Numbered from the stretch's first letter, positions 46,424 through 55,737 are shown. The stretch is DNA of 64,000 nucleotides from Brevibacillus humidisoli (GCF_020923435.1 NZ_CP087263.1:1383970-1447969), one strand, 5' to 3'. Numbers and translations: made by a program. Notes: generated by a model not told the origin, from the sequence alone.

Positions 46424-47047
46424 CTAGTGAACCAGACGATAGACGCCAATCACTTTTCCCAAGATGGTGACAGATTGCAGGATAATCGGTTCCAAAGCAG
46501 CATTCTCCGGCTGAAGGCGAACGTGCGTTTTTTCTTTGAAAAACCGCTTCACGGTCGCTTCATCTTCCTCTGTCATCGCTACGACAATGTCCCCGTTGTT
46601 AGCCACATTTTGCTGGCGAACGATCACATAATCGCCGTCCAGGATGCCGGCTTCGATCATACTGTCCCCTGATACCCGCAACATAAAGACATTATCTGTC
46701 GAGACGAGATTCTCTGGAAGTGGAAAATAATCTTCCACATGTTCGACGGCCGTAATCGGCTGTCCTGCGGTAACTTTTCCTACTACCGGAATGCGAACGA
46801 CCGACATTTCAAAATCGGGCTGATAGCGGTTATCCTCGGAAAGTAGTTCGATTGCCCGCGGCTTGGTGGGATCTCGACGAATCAAGCCCTTTTTCTCCAA
46901 TCTGGCCAGATGGCCGTGAACCGTGGAGCTGGATGCTAATCCGACGGCTTCACCGATCTCTCGTACAGACGGAGGGTAGCCCTTGTCCTTTACCTCTTTC
47001 CGAATAAAATCCATGATTGCCTGTTGCCGGCTGGAAAGCTTGGTCAT
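46424..47047 (-). CDS. lexA: SOS repressor LexA
   Basis: 207 residues (B. subtilis 205). The N-terminal winged helix ([20 protein letters not shown]) binds CGAAC-N4-GTTCG boxes. The self-cleavage site is the Ala-Gly in [11 protein letters not shown]. The catalytic Ser and Lys are in [11 protein letters not shown] and DEATVKRF. RecA-stimulated cleavage relieves repression. ATG 47047 has AGAGGTG upstream. Divergent from yneA over shared LexA boxes, so it is autoregulated. Confidence 0.96.
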   Translation of the reverse strand: MTKLSSRQQAIMDFIRKEVKDKGYPPSVREIGEAVGLASSSTVHGHLARLEKKGLIRRDPTKPRAIELLSEDNRYQPDFEMSVVRIPVVGKVTAGQPITAVEHVEDYFPLPENLVSTDNVFMLRVSGDSMIEAGILDGDYVIVRQQNVANNGDIVVAMTEEDEATVKRFFKEKTHVRLQPENAALEPIILQSVTILGKVIGVYRLVH

Positions 47048-47109
47048 GCTTACACCTCTACTCTCGATCCAATATTTTTCTACATTATACCATGGGATCT
47101 TGCGTTCGA

Positions 47110-47201
47110 CAAACATAAGTTCGATTTTTTTGTTGACATGAACATATGTTCGCATGTACAATAACACCAACAGGAACAAACGTTTGGAAAACGAATGTTC
47201 G
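47110..47201. promoter_or_regulatory. four LexA-box-like sites in the lexA-yneA intergenic region
   Basis: CAAACATAAGTTCG (47110-47123), TGAACATATGTTCG (47139-47152), GGAACAAACGTTTG (47173-47186) and AAAACGAATGTTCG (47188-47201). Each fits GAAC-N4-GTTY with one or two changes from the Bacillus consensus. Together they should repress both divergent genes until the SOS response. Confidence 0.85.
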
Positions 47202-47226
47202 TCCATTTTAGGAGAAGTTGAGGTGT

Positions 47227-47571
47227 ATGATACGTATGAATCACGTTCACTCCAGATATAGAAGCGGCCGACATAAGGGGAGAATCGGCATTACGCGCGG
47301 TCAGGCTCTGTTGATTTTGCTAGCATGTTCTCTTTTCTTTTCTTTGCTCACAGGGTTCGTCTTTGCAGCCGCTGAGGAAGAACAAGGCTATTCTTCGCAC
47401 AAGCTGGTAACCGTTCAGCCGGGTGACAGCGTGTGGGAGTTGGCCGTAAAATATCAGGAAGAGGCGGGTATCGATCTGTATGAGTTGATTGACGCAATCA
47501 AGACGAGCAACGATTTGCCTGGGTTTGTTATCTATCCCGGTCAGAATCTGATCATTCCGCTTGATAGGTAA
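47227..47571 (+). CDS. yneA: SOS cell-division suppressor YneA
   Basis: 114 residues. A basic N-terminus, one hydrophobic segment ([20 protein letters not shown], residues ~30-50) and a C-terminal LysM domain ([19 protein letters not shown] ... [10 protein letters not shown]). YneA delays septation during DNA damage, acting outside the membrane. ATG 47227 has GAGGTG just before it. LexA boxes lie upstream. Confidence 0.9.
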   Translation: MIRMNHVHSRYRSGRHKGRIGITRGQALLILLACSLFFSLLTGFVFAAAEEEQGYSSHKLVTVQPGDSVWELAVKYQEEAGIDLYELIDAIKTSNDLPGFVIYPGQNLIIPLDR

Positions 47572-47672
47572 CGGTGTTGCTAGCCTGCTAGCCTTCTCCC
47601 ATCTACAGGTCGATGCGATTCTGTTTCTGTGATATAATGACGGGACAATGCTTGGGGATGGGAGGGGAGACA

Positions 47673-47876
47673 ATGGTTACAGACGCAGAAATCCGGCGAA
47701 TTAACGAACTGGCTAAAAAATCAAAGCAGCAGGGATTGACGGATGAGGAGAAGCAGGAACAGCAAACATTGCGCCGGAAGTACATCGATTCTGTTCGCAC
47801 ATCGTTAAAGGCCAGTCTGGACTCCATCCGGTTTGTCGAAGATGTGGAAGAGGGCGACCAGCGGCGCAAACACTAA
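47673..47876 (+). CDS. ynzC: YnzC, DUF896 protein of the SOS operon
   Basis: 67 residues. DAEIRRINELAKKSKQQGLT and DEEKQEQQTLRRKYIDSVR are the DUF896 pattern, a small helical bundle of unknown function. In B. subtilis it follows yneA and yneB; yneB (a resolvase-like gene) is absent here. GGAGGGG precedes ATG 47673, and a TATAAT ~40 bases upstream may give it its own promoter. Confidence 0.9.
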   Translation: MVTDAEIRRINELAKKSKQQGLTDEEKQEQQTLRRKYIDSVRTSLKASLDSIRFVEDVEEGDQRRKH

Positions 47877-47902
47877 GCAGCAGAAAGAGAATAGCAATCA
47901 TC

Positions 47903-47930
47903 AAGCCCGCAGTGATTTGCGGGTTTTTTC
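47903..47930 (+). terminator. terminator of yneA-ynzC
   Basis: CCCGC pairs with GCGGG, followed by TTTTTT. Confidence 0.75.
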
Positions 47931-48036
47931 GCTGTGCTTGGCAACGGAGACCTGGCTGCGGTAGACTGGAAAAGACAGTAAGCGCGGCAGGAGCTAACCG
48001 GCCGGGTGCACCGATGATACGAGAGGGGTGGAGAAA

Positions 48037-48402
48037 ATGGCTCTGTTGGCGGTGGCAGTAGGGGGAGCGATTGGTTCTGTGCTGCGCTACCTGATCGGAC
48101 TGTGGGCCAATCAGCCAGGTTGGCCGCTGGGAACATGGCTGGCCAATCTGATCGGTTCGTTTCTGATTGGGTTGGTTTACGTATGGGGAAAGGAAAAAGG
48201 ATGGCTCTCGCCAGAACTGTATCTGCTGCTTGCGACCGGTGTGATGGGCGGGTTCACGACCTTTTCTACCTTTTCACTGGAGACGGTATCGTACTTTTTG
48301 CAGGGGATGCCCTGGCGAGCGGGCCTCTACATACTGACTAGCGTAGGTTCTGGTTTATTGGCAGTCTCGTGTGGTTGGTGGCTGGGACGTCAATTGTTAT
48401 AA
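48037..48402 (+). CDS. crcB: fluoride channel Fluc/CrcB
   Basis: 121 residues, four hydrophobic segments. Exports fluoride as a dual-topology dimer. GGAIGSVLRYLIG, NLIGSFLIG and GGFTTFSTFSLE (the fluoride-lining Phe, Thr and Ser) are present. ATG 48037 has AGGGGTGGAG upstream. Only one crcB is seen, so it should form a homodimer unless a partner lies elsewhere. I see no fluoride riboswitch in the 100 bases upstream. Confidence 0.92.
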   Translation: MALLAVAVGGAIGSVLRYLIGLWANQPGWPLGTWLANLIGSFLIGLVYVWGKEKGWLSPELYLLLATGVMGGFTTFSTFSLETVSYFLQGMPWRAGLYILTSVGSGLLAVSCGWWLGRQLL

Positions 48403-48451
48403 AAGTAGGAAGTACGCCAGCAAGATCGTTCGGGAAAGGAGTCAGGGCCAT

Positions 48452-50701
48452 ATGACCATTCGTCATCCCGCGTACCCGGAGGAACAGAAGCGATTGGAGC
48501 GGACGGTTCAGGTGGTTGATCAGGAGATCAAGCTCCTGCGGGAAGATGTCCGGGAAGCCACAGACGACGATGTCAAGCAGATCATCAACCAAAAGAAAGC
48601 AAAAGAACTGGTCTATTTGGAGACCGCTCGGGAAAAGCCGTACTTTGGGCGGGTCGACTTCAGTCGGGCGGAGACAGGAGAGCACGACACGGTTTACATC
48701 GGTAAACGGGGAATTGTAGATAGCACCAGCCTGGATGCCGTTGTGATCGATTGGCGGGCTCCGATTGCCAGCTTGTTCTATAGCGGTGAGAGTACAGATG
48801 CTTGTTACCGTACACCGAAGGAGCTTGTTCGTGGAGAGGTGACCTTAAAGCGTAATTTTGCGATCGAACAGGGTGTGATTACCGGCATATACGATGGTGC
48901 GCTGAAGGAGACGATCCAAAAAGAGATCGGCAGCCCTGACGACTTCCTGGGAGAGGGGTTTATTGATGAGTTTCTCGCATCCAGTCTGAATCAGACCAAC
49001 GATAGCCGTCTGAAGGACATCGTTGCAACGATTCAGTCAGAGCAAAACGAGATCATCCGTGCAGAAAAAGATCGTCCGGTTATCGTTCAGGGTGTGGCCG
49101 GCAGCGGGAAGACGACAATCGCGCTGCACCGCTTATCCTATCTGATTTACAACTATCAGGACACGCTCTCTTCCAAAAAGTTTATGGTGTTCGCTCCCAA
49201 CCGCTTGTTCCTCAATTACATTTCCGAAGTGTTGCCGGAACTGGGAGTAGAGGATGTCCAGCAGTCCACATTTCTGGAGTGGGCCAGTCGGGAGATCAAG
49301 ACAGAAGTGCCGAAAGGGTGGCGCATGATCGATCCTGGGCGGACACTGCGGCTATTTTTTGAGCACAGCGCAGAGCAGGAACGAGAGAGGGACATCACCC
49401 GCAACCGTCTCCGTTTCAAAGGCTCCTTGGCGATGCGTGACACGCTTGATTGTTATGTGGGGTACTTGATTGACGAAGTAATTCCTTTTCGCCCCGTACG
49501 ATTTTTGTATAAAAAAACAGAACGGGTGTTTTCCGTCTCCGGCGCGGATATTCGTGAATTGTTCACAGAGCAATACGGTTCACTGCCGCTGGCCGAGCGG
49601 GTTGTGATGCTCCGGAAACATTTGAAGCAGCAGTTGACCAAACAGTTTTACGCCCATATCCGTGAACTGAAAATGGATCTGGACAAGCAGGCGTTGCTCC
49701 GGTTTGAAGCAAAGTTGGAACAGATGATCGATGCCTATTTTAAGGATTGGCCGTCTTTTGAGGTGTTCGCAGCCTACCGCGAACTGCTTACGGACCCGCG
49801 GAAGCTTCGAAAACTGGTGCCAGATTATATTCAAGATGAGGTGATCGGTGATGTGAGTCAATCTTGCCGTCTGTTGTTTGAACAGGAACGGCTCGAGGCG
49901 GAAGATGTGGCTCCGCTGCTTTACCTCAAGCATTTGCTGCATGGCTCAAAAAAGCAGCTTACGTTTGATCATGCGGTGATTGATGAGGCACAGGACTTGA
50001 GTGCGCTTGAAATCCTGCTGATCGCTCAGATGACCAAACGACAATCGGTTACGGTCGTCGGCGACCTGGCTCAGGCCATTCATTCGTATAGAGGATTGGA
50101 AGACTGGCGGGAACTGCTTGAAGGCGTGTTCACCGATGACCGTGCGGCCTTCTACACGCTCCAACAAAGTTATCGTTCAACGGTGGAGATCATGCGTCTG
50201 GCCAGTCGGGTATTGAGCGCTGTTGAACTGCCGGGGATTACTCCGGTACAGCCGGTCCTGCGGCACGGGAAAGAACCATTGATCGTACCCGTCGGCAAAC
50301 CATCCGAGATGTATCAGGACTTGGCCAATCGGGTCCGAGAGTATCTCGAAGCAGGCTACTCCTCGATAGCCATCGTGGGCCAAACGGTGGATGCAAGCCG
50401 CCGTGCCGCGAAAGCGGTTCGTCCCCTGCTGCCTCAGGTGGTGCTGCTCACGGCCAAAGATACCGCATACCCAGGCGGTGTGACGATTCTCCCGGCGTAT
50501 CTAACCAAAGGACTGCAGTTCGATGTGGTCTTGCTGCTCGATGTCGATGAGGACCAGTATCCGTTGGACCGGGAAGCGGCAAAACTGCTGTACGTGGCGA
50601 TGACACGTCCGGTTCACCATTTGGTGATCTACCATATGCAGGGGAAGCTCTCCTCTTTGCTGGCAACAGATAGGGCAGAGAAGAAAGAGATGACAGGTTG
50701 A
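48452..50701 (+). CDS. helD: RNA polymerase recycling motor HelD (UvrD/Rep-like ATPase)
   Basis: 749 residues. Superfamily 1 helicase-like ATPase that removes and recycles stalled RNA polymerase in Gram-positives. An N-terminal coiled-coil arm (residues ~8-60) precedes the conserved IDWRAPIASLFY. Walker A is QGVAGSGKTTIALHR and motif II is VIDEAQDLS, with QSYRSTVEIM and LLYVAMTRPVHHL later. ATG 48452 with AAAGGAG 10 bases upstream is preferred over a start inside crcB. Confidence 0.9.
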   Translation: MTIRHPAYPEEQKRLERTVQVVDQEIKLLREDVREATDDDVKQIINQKKAKELVYLETAREKPYFGRVDFSRAETGEHDTVYIGKRGIVDSTSLDAVVIDWRAPIASLFYSGESTDACYRTPKELVRGEVTLKRNFAIEQGVITGIYDGALKETIQKEIGSPDDFLGEGFIDEFLASSLNQTNDSRLKDIVATIQSEQNEIIRAEKDRPVIVQGVAGSGKTTIALHRLSYLIYNYQDTLSSKKFMVFAPNRLFLNYISEVLPELGVEDVQQSTFLEWASREIKTEVPKGWRMIDPGRTLRLFFEHSAEQERERDITRNRLRFKGSLAMRDTLDCYVGYLIDEVIPFRPVRFLYKKTERVFSVSGADIRELFTEQYGSLPLAERVVMLRKHLKQQLTKQFYAHIRELKMDLDKQALLRFEAKLEQMIDAYFKDWPSFEVFAAYRELLTDPRKLRKLVPDYIQDEVIGDVSQSCRLLFEQERLEAEDVAPLLYLKHLLHGSKKQLTFDHAVIDEAQDLSALEILLIAQMTKRQSVTVVGDLAQAIHSYRGLEDWRELLEGVFTDDRAAFYTLQQSYRSTVEIMRLASRVLSAVELPGITPVQPVLRHGKEPLIVPVGKPSEMYQDLANRVREYLEAGYSSIAIVGQTVDASRRAAKAVRPLLPQVVLLTAKDTAYPGGVTILPAYLTKGLQFDVVLLLDVDEDQYPLDREAAKLLYVAMTRPVHHLVIYHMQGKLSSLLATDRAEKKEMTG

Positions 50702-50725
50702 GAGAATGCTAGGACCTAGGACAGT

Positions 50726-50769
50726 AAAAATGCAGCGTGAGACAAACGATCTGTCGCACGCTGCATTTC
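50726..50769. terminator. bidirectional terminator between helD and the HesB-like gene
   Basis: A 12-bp stem (AAATGCAGCGTG with CACGCTGCATTT) with a 17-base loop; the two convergent genes end on either side. Confidence 0.8.
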
Positions 50770-51072
50770 TTAGTGATCGCCCGTGTTTCCTTTGCTGGGA
50801 TTGGTAATCACGTATCCTTCCTGGGGAAGATAAAGATAATCAATCACCACTCCATCGAGAAGCGGCTCCCCTTCTTCCAGAACCACGTCAATCTCTTTGT
50901 CTGTCGAGATGACCACATCACCATCTGTTGGCTTGTCCAGCGTCAAACCATAGTGGGCGTGGTTGCCGTGTCGATGCGTCACGTAGACGCGCAGCTTCAT
51001 TTCCTTGTCTTCTTCTTTTGCCAGCACTTCAGCCAACTTCTTGGCGGCGTTGCGGGTAATCTTGCATTTCAT
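50770..51072 (-). CDS. HesB/IscA-like (YneR-type) protein
   Basis: 100 residues. MKCKITRNAAKKLAEVLAKE and LRVYVTHRHGNHAHYGLTLD follow the HesB/IscA-like fold of small Bacillus proteins. The three conserved cysteines of A-type Fe-S carriers are absent (only Cys3 is seen), so it probably does not carry a cluster in the usual way. AGGAG lies 8 bases before the ATG. Confidence 0.78.
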   Translation of the reverse strand: MKCKITRNAAKKLAEVLAKEEDKEMKLRVYVTHRHGNHAHYGLTLDKPTDGDVVISTDKEIDVVLEEGEPLLDGVVIDYLYLPQEGYVITNPSKGNTGDH

Positions 51073-51214
51073 CTGGCATTCTCCTAACTATTTGCTAACG
51101 ATGTGAAAACGCTTTGCTCCCATCATACCAGAGAAAGATTTTGGGACGCAAATCACTTCTTGCATCTCGCAAAACAACATGTGCTTCTGGCTAAGGGATA
51201 CCAATAATAGAACG

Positions 51215-51244
51215 TTGACTTTTTAGGCCGGTTCGTAGTACACT
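51215..51244 (+). promoter_or_regulatory. promoter of tRNA-Ser
   Basis: TTGACT (51215-51220) and TACACT (51239-51244) with an 18-base spacer, 34 bases before the tRNA. Confidence 0.6.
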
Positions 51245-51278
51245 ATCTTCTGTTGTTTTGGCAATCTATTAGATAGAT

Positions 51279-51371
51279 GGATGGGTGTCCGAGAGGCCGA
51301 AGGAGCACGATTGGAAATCGTGTAGACGGGGATAACTCGTCTCGTGGGTTCAAATCCCACCCCATCCGCCA
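51279..51371 (+). tRNA. tRNA-Ser (anticodon GGA)
   Basis: Acceptor stem GGATGGG (51279-51285) pairs with CCCATCC (51361-51367), followed by G and an encoded CCA (51369-51371). The anticodon arm CACGA-TTGGAAA-TCGTG gives anticodon GGA. A long variable arm and the T-arm GTGGG-TTCAAAT-CCCAC are as expected for serine. Reads UCC and UCU codons. Confidence 0.96.
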
Positions 51372-51381
51372 TCATTCAGAC

Positions 51382-51410
51382 AAAACACCTCTGTACAGAG
51401 GTGTTTTTTG
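51382..51410 (+). terminator. terminator of tRNA-Ser
   Basis: A 12-bp perfect stem (AAAACACCTCTG with CAGAGGTGTTTT) with a 2-base centre, followed by TTTT. Confidence 0.88.
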
Positions 51411-51719
51411 CATCGTTTGGTTTTGCCGTTCAGATTGTTGACGATCCATGTGCGATTCGCAGCTCCTACCATCAATCCGCCAAAGCAGACTGTTTTTTTT
51501 ATCTCACCTCTCCATCCTGATGATTCCCTACCAGAGAAAACTGCTCTTCCTGTCTCAGAGAATCAACATGTCGCAGCTGATTGCAGCAAGCGTTTGCCGA
51601 TCTGCGACATACGGACCGTTTGCAGGCCTATAAAACGGTGCAAAAGGTTTGGTCCAGAAATTGCAAGAGACACGGAATGTAGGTTCTTGATCCATTTGCA
51701 GGAAGGGAGATGGTAATGG
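51411..51719. other. gene-free stretch before the secreted esterase
   Basis: Short open frames here have neither ribosome-binding sites nor family resemblance. I see no promoter good enough to name and no repeats. Confidence 0.45.
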
Positions 51720-53489
51720 ATGAAAATCTGGAAAAAGGGGATCGCGCTCTTCTCGCTCTTCGCTTTCCTCGCTATGATGATGCCCGATGCTTCTGCTGCA
51801 GGCAGTTTTGTCACCAAGACGTATAACGGACGAAACTACAAGCTGTATGTACCGGGTGGTTATTCTGCCGACACCCCTGTTCCCTTGGTTGTGATGCTGC
51901 ATGGCTGTACGCAAGACCCTGATCAGTTTGCCGCAGGGACGCAAATGAATGTGTTGGCTGAATCGCATAATTTTCTCGTTCTCTACCCTGAACAGCCTTT
52001 ATCGGCCAATATCAACAAGTGTTGGAATTGGTTTGAGCCTGCGCATCAATCCAGAGGCAGTGGGGAGCCAGCGCTGATTGCCGGGATGGTGAACCAGACC
52101 AAGTCGCAATACACTATCGACGACAACCGGGTCTACATAGGCGGACTATCGGCAGGAGCAGCGATGAGTGTGATCATGGGAGCGGCGTATCCTGACGTGT
52201 TTGCGGCCATTTCGGTCGGGGCAGGTCTGGAATACAAAGCGGCAACGAGCGTAACATCTGCCTATACAGCGATGCGTAGTGGCGGGCCTGATCCCGTTCA
52301 GCAAGGCAACAAAGCGTATACCGCGATGGGCAATAGAGGCAGAGTCGTCCCGGTTATCGTGTTTCACGGAACATCTGATTACACAGTATATCCCGTCAAT
52401 GCCGATCAAGTGATCTCGCAGTGGGCCCAAACAAACGACCTGGCGGCTGATGGCGTCGACAACAACCAGATCGATGACACAGCGGACCAAACGATACACA
52501 GTGCCGTGCCTGGAGGCCGATCTTATACCAAGTATGTTTACGAGGATCAAAACGGCTTCATTGTCATGGAAAAATACCTGGTGGACGGAATGGGGCATGC
52601 CTGGTCCGGAGGGAGCAGCACAGGTTCCTATACAGATCCGCAAGGGCCGAATGCTACGCAGCTCAGTTGGGACTTTTTCCTAGATCACCCGATGGACGGA
52701 GCGGACGAAATCGATACGACGCCGCCGATCACAACGGCAAATCCGTCCAGCGGTACATTCGCCCATCCTGTGTCTGTCACATTGCAGACGAATGAACCAG
52801 CGGCTACCTACTACACGCTTGACGGAAGCACGCCTACCACGAACTCTGCCAGGTATACCGATCCGATCCTCATCCAGACAACGTCCACGCTGAAGTTCTT
52901 TAGCCAAGATGAGAGCGGGAACAGTGAGTCTGTAAAAACGGAGACGTATACCATACAAGGGGACGGCACTCCTTTTACATTTGCATCCATTGCTGCGGAA
53001 GACGGCTATGTCGGCCAATATCCAGCCGATGGAGCAAGCGCGACTGTCCATAAAGTCGGCGATAAGGGGATGTACAACACGGATACCTATCGTACGATTT
53101 TATCTTTCGACACCAGTTCCCTGCCCGATACAGCCAACATAACAGGGGCGAAGCTCAGGGTCTACCGAAAATCCTTGACCGGAACTGTCGGCGGTGTTGC
53201 CGTCGCGATCAAAAGCGGGACGTTTGGCGCGAATGGCAGTTTAGAGCAGGCCGATTACGCCGCAGCGTCTTCCGCAGCGCATATCGCTACCCTGTCGGTT
53301 CCCACGGCTAATAACGACTACGCGGAAGTGGATCTGCCGCCTAGCTCCTTCGCCTATCTCAATAGGAGCGGAAAAACTCAACTTCGCCTAACAGCCACTA
53401 CAAACAGCGACTTTGCCTCCGATGTGTTGGAAATATACGGCGGCGAGTCCCATGCATACAAACCGGTTCTGATCATAATGATGGAGTAA
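51720..53489 (+). CDS. secreted PHB-depolymerase-family esterase with accessory domains
   Basis: 589 residues. A signal peptide (~27 residues, cleaved near DASAA) is followed by the esterase domain: oxyanion region VMLHGCTQD, nucleophile GGLSAGAAM (Ser144), Asp in HGTSDYTVYP and His in GMGHAWSGG, the extracellular PHB depolymerase pattern. Next is a CHB_HEX-like Ig domain (~335-410, TVTLQT-like strands with YYTLDGSTPTTNSARY). The C-terminal ~170 residues (DTYRTILSFDTSSLPDTANI) resemble the DNRLRE/CBM96-type jelly roll found on secreted wall or polymer enzymes. It could act on extracellular poly-3-hydroxybutyrate or, as in relatives, on acetylxylan or feruloyl esters. Confidence 0.85.
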   Translation: MKIWKKGIALFSLFAFLAMMMPDASAAGSFVTKTYNGRNYKLYVPGGYSADTPVPLVVMLHGCTQDPDQFAAGTQMNVLAESHNFLVLYPEQPLSANINKCWNWFEPAHQSRGSGEPALIAGMVNQTKSQYTIDDNRVYIGGLSAGAAMSVIMGAAYPDVFAAISVGAGLEYKAATSVTSAYTAMRSGGPDPVQQGNKAYTAMGNRGRVVPVIVFHGTSDYTVYPVNADQVISQWAQTNDLAADGVDNNQIDDTADQTIHSAVPGGRSYTKYVYEDQNGFIVMEKYLVDGMGHAWSGGSSTGSYTDPQGPNATQLSWDFFLDHPMDGADEIDTTPPITTANPSSGTFAHPVSVTLQTNEPAATYYTLDGSTPTTNSARYTDPILIQTTSTLKFFSQDESGNSESVKTETYTIQGDGTPFTFASIAAEDGYVGQYPADGASATVHKVGDKGMYNTDTYRTILSFDTSSLPDTANITGAKLRVYRKSLTGTVGGVAVAIKSGTFGANGSLEQADYAAASSAAHIATLSVPTANNDYAEVDLPPSSFAYLNRSGKTQLRLTATTNSDFASDVLEIYGGESHAYKPVLIIMME

Positions 53490-53624
53490 TCCGACCTTTG
53501 CTGATTTGCTGCAGGATCGTAAGCCCGGTTTTTCTTCCTGGAGCAGGGGAAGCGGGCGGGGCTATCGAAGAGAATAGGTGCAAGCAACCACCAAAAAATT
53601 CAGAAGGAAGGTGAACAGGATCTT

Positions 53625-54179
53625 ATGCCAAAGAAGGTGCTCATCGTAACAGGTGATGCAGTTGAAGCGCTGGAGATCTTTTATCCCTACTATCGCTGTC
53701 TGGAAGAAGGGCTAGAGGCAGTGATCGCATCCCCAACCAAAAAAACGCTGAATACCGTGTGTCACGACTTTGAACCGCACAGCGAAACCTACACCGAAAA
53801 ACCTGCGTATCGGTTGGATTCCCACGTGTCGTTTGCAGAAGTGAAACCGGAAGAGTTTGACGGTCTGATCATTCCGGGCGGCCGGGCTCCCGAGTACATC
53901 AGGCTCAACCCGCTGCTGAAGCCTATCCTTGCTCACTTCTTTGAAGCGGATAAGCCGGTGGCAGTGATTTGCCACGGAGTGCAGGCGCTCACAGTGATCA
54001 AGGAACATCTGCAGGACAAAGAAATGACGGCTTATCAAGCCTGCAGACCGGATGTGGAGACTTGTGGTGGAATCTACAAGGAAGACACCTTGCACGTCCA
54101 CGGCAAGCTGGTATCCGGCCATGCCTGGCCCGATCTTCCCGGCTTTATGCGGGAGTTCATCCGCCTGCTCAACCAGTAG
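53625..54179 (+). CDS. DJ-1/PfpI-family protein
   Basis: 184 residues. The class I glutamine amidotransferase-like fold with the nucleophile-elbow cysteine in VICHGVQALT and LIIPGGRAPEYIR before it. Family members are glyoxalases, chaperones or proteases of debated function, and the substrate is unknown. Transcribed alone, with a strong terminator after. Confidence 0.88.
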   Translation: MPKKVLIVTGDAVEALEIFYPYYRCLEEGLEAVIASPTKKTLNTVCHDFEPHSETYTEKPAYRLDSHVSFAEVKPEEFDGLIIPGGRAPEYIRLNPLLKPILAHFFEADKPVAVICHGVQALTVIKEHLQDKEMTAYQACRPDVETCGGIYKEDTLHVHGKLVSGHAWPDLPGFMREFIRLLNQ

Positions 54180-54216
54180 AGCAACGTTTGACATGGTTTC
54201 AGGATTGTAGTTGACG

Positions 54217-54249
54217 GAAGCATGCCGACAAAACGGCATGCTTCTTTTT
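54217..54249 (+). terminator. terminator of the DJ-1/PfpI gene
   Basis: An 11-bp perfect stem (GAAGCATGCCG with CGGCATGCTTC) followed by TTTTTG. Confidence 0.9.
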
Positions 54250-54437
54250 GTCCTCCGACAAGCTTATGTTTGCCCTGTATTTGCTAACTCCTGGGCACCT
54301 CTGTGTTTACAACCCGTCGCCTTTCTTAAAACGCGCTTTACGGTGCGTTAACGATAGCCTCACCTTGCTGGTTTACGATAAAACAGAAGCGTACTTGAGC
54401 TTGCACGCTAAACTTGCTGCCAGCAGGAGGGATATCA

Positions 54438-55400
54438 TTGGATACTGGAAGCCACGTGTTGTTTGGATTAACCTTGGCGGGATTGGCTCATGTAGATCCG
54501 TTGGTTGCGGAGCATCCGGCCGTAGCCGAGGCGGTGCTGATCGGCACGTTGATCGGATCGAACGCTCCCGATTTCGATGCGGTTGTTCGCCTGAGAGGGT
54601 ATCCGGCTTATCTGCGCTACCACCGCGGCATGACCCATTCCCTTCCCGCACTGGTGATTTGGCCTGTGCTGATTACGCTGCCGCTGATCTTCGGCAGTGA
54701 GCTGTACCAGTACGGGCATGTACTCTTCCTCTGGACATTGGCGGCTGTCGTGCTGCACGTACTGCTCGACATGCTAAACAGCTACGGCGTACAGTCTCTT
54801 CTTCCCTTATCCAAAAAATGGGTCCATCTCGATATTCTTGCCATCTTTGAACCGTTCTTATTTCTGCTTCATATCACAGGACTCCTGCTCTGGTTGGGCA
54901 CGACATGGGAGCCCAGTCTCATCTTCGTTGGCGTGTATGGAGCGACAGCTCTCTATGTAGCCGTACGCGCCTGGCAGCACAGTCGGCTGGTGCAGCAGCT
55001 AAAACGTTCCTTCTCCCAACTGAAGGCATGTCATGTCTTGCCCAGTTTTCATTGGTTCCACTGGAGCTTTGTCGTGGAGACGGAAACCTGTTTTATCACC
55101 GGCAAAATCGTGTACGGCCAAATCAAGAGAGAAGAAATTTATCCAAAAGAAGAGCGAACAGAGGTGATCAAAGCTACCATGGGTACCGACGGTGTCCGGG
55201 CATTCCTCGGGTTCGCGCAGCGCATTCACGTCACCTGCAAAGAGATTCAGGACGGCTACGAAGTGTACTGGAGCGACGTACGTTTTTGTTACGACCGCAA
55301 ACTGCCGTTTGGCGCAGACATTGTCCTCGACCGGAATCTCAATGTGGTTCGTGACAGACTAGGCTGGCGGAAAAAAGCCTGGGACCCCCCGTTCGTATGA
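54438..55400 (+). CDS. YfhP-like membrane-bound putative metal-dependent hydrolase (DUF457)
   Basis: 320 residues. The first ~200 residues have about five hydrophobic segments and the conserved polar motifs GSHVLFGL, NAPDFDAVVR, YHRGMTHSLPAL and LDMLNSYGVQSL, whose His and Asp residues suggest a metal site within the membrane. The C-terminal ~120 residues are soluble. The family is often labelled LexA-binding membrane hydrolase; the reaction is unknown. TTG 54438 is chosen, with AGGAGGG 6 bases upstream. Confidence 0.8.
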   Translation: MDTGSHVLFGLTLAGLAHVDPLVAEHPAVAEAVLIGTLIGSNAPDFDAVVRLRGYPAYLRYHRGMTHSLPALVIWPVLITLPLIFGSELYQYGHVLFLWTLAAVVLHVLLDMLNSYGVQSLLPLSKKWVHLDILAIFEPFLFLLHITGLLLWLGTTWEPSLIFVGVYGATALYVAVRAWQHSRLVQQLKRSFSQLKACHVLPSFHWFHWSFVVETETCFITGKIVYGQIKREEIYPKEERTEVIKATMGTDGVRAFLGFAQRIHVTCKEIQDGYEVYWSDVRFCYDRKLPFGADIVLDRNLNVVRDRLGWRKKAWDPPFV

Positions 55401-55410
55401 GCGACTGATG

Positions 55411-55440
55411 AGCACCTGCAACGGCAGGTGCTTTTTCTTT
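55411..55440 (+). terminator. terminator of the YfhP-like gene
   Basis: A 9-bp perfect stem (AGCACCTGC with GCAGGTGCT) followed by TTTTTC. Confidence 0.88.
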
Positions 55441-55542
55441 GACTCATGCAGGAGAAAGGGTAAAACGGGCGGGACTAAATCTGTAGTGGAAAAGAAATAC
55501 TAGACCATAGCCAGTCCATTCCAAAGTGACAGGAGGGGTCTG

Positions 55543-55737
55543 ATGATCTCGGCCAAGCAAAGAGAGATGCTGCTAAAACAGCTGCGCAGCGACGAGAGCA
55601 AACTGGTCAACATCGTTTTAATCGATGAAGAACAGGTGGCAGGTGAGATTGAACAGGCGACCAGCGACGGTATTCAACTTGTCGACGGTCGTCGGTACAG
55701 CTATGACCAAATCCGTGAGATCAATGGACTATATTAG
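55543..55737 (+). CDS. 64-residue protein, possibly Sm/YolD-like
   Basis: AGGAGGGG lies 4 bases before ATG 55543, so it is very likely translated. After a helical start (ISAKQREMLLKQLRSDES) it has a run of short strands (VNIVLIDEEQVAGEIEQATS, GIQLVDGRRYSYDQIREI) with the spacing of small Sm- or YolD-like barrels. I do not recognise a named family. It overlaps the convergent esterase gene by 4 bases. Confidence 0.65.
   Translation: MISAKQREMLLKQLRSDESKLVNIVLIDEEQVAGEIEQATSDGIQLVDGRRYSYDQIREINGLY

Noticed and set aside
47931-48036. Fluoride riboswitch upstream of crcB
   Set aside because: I could not find the conserved riboswitch core in the ~100 bases before the gene.
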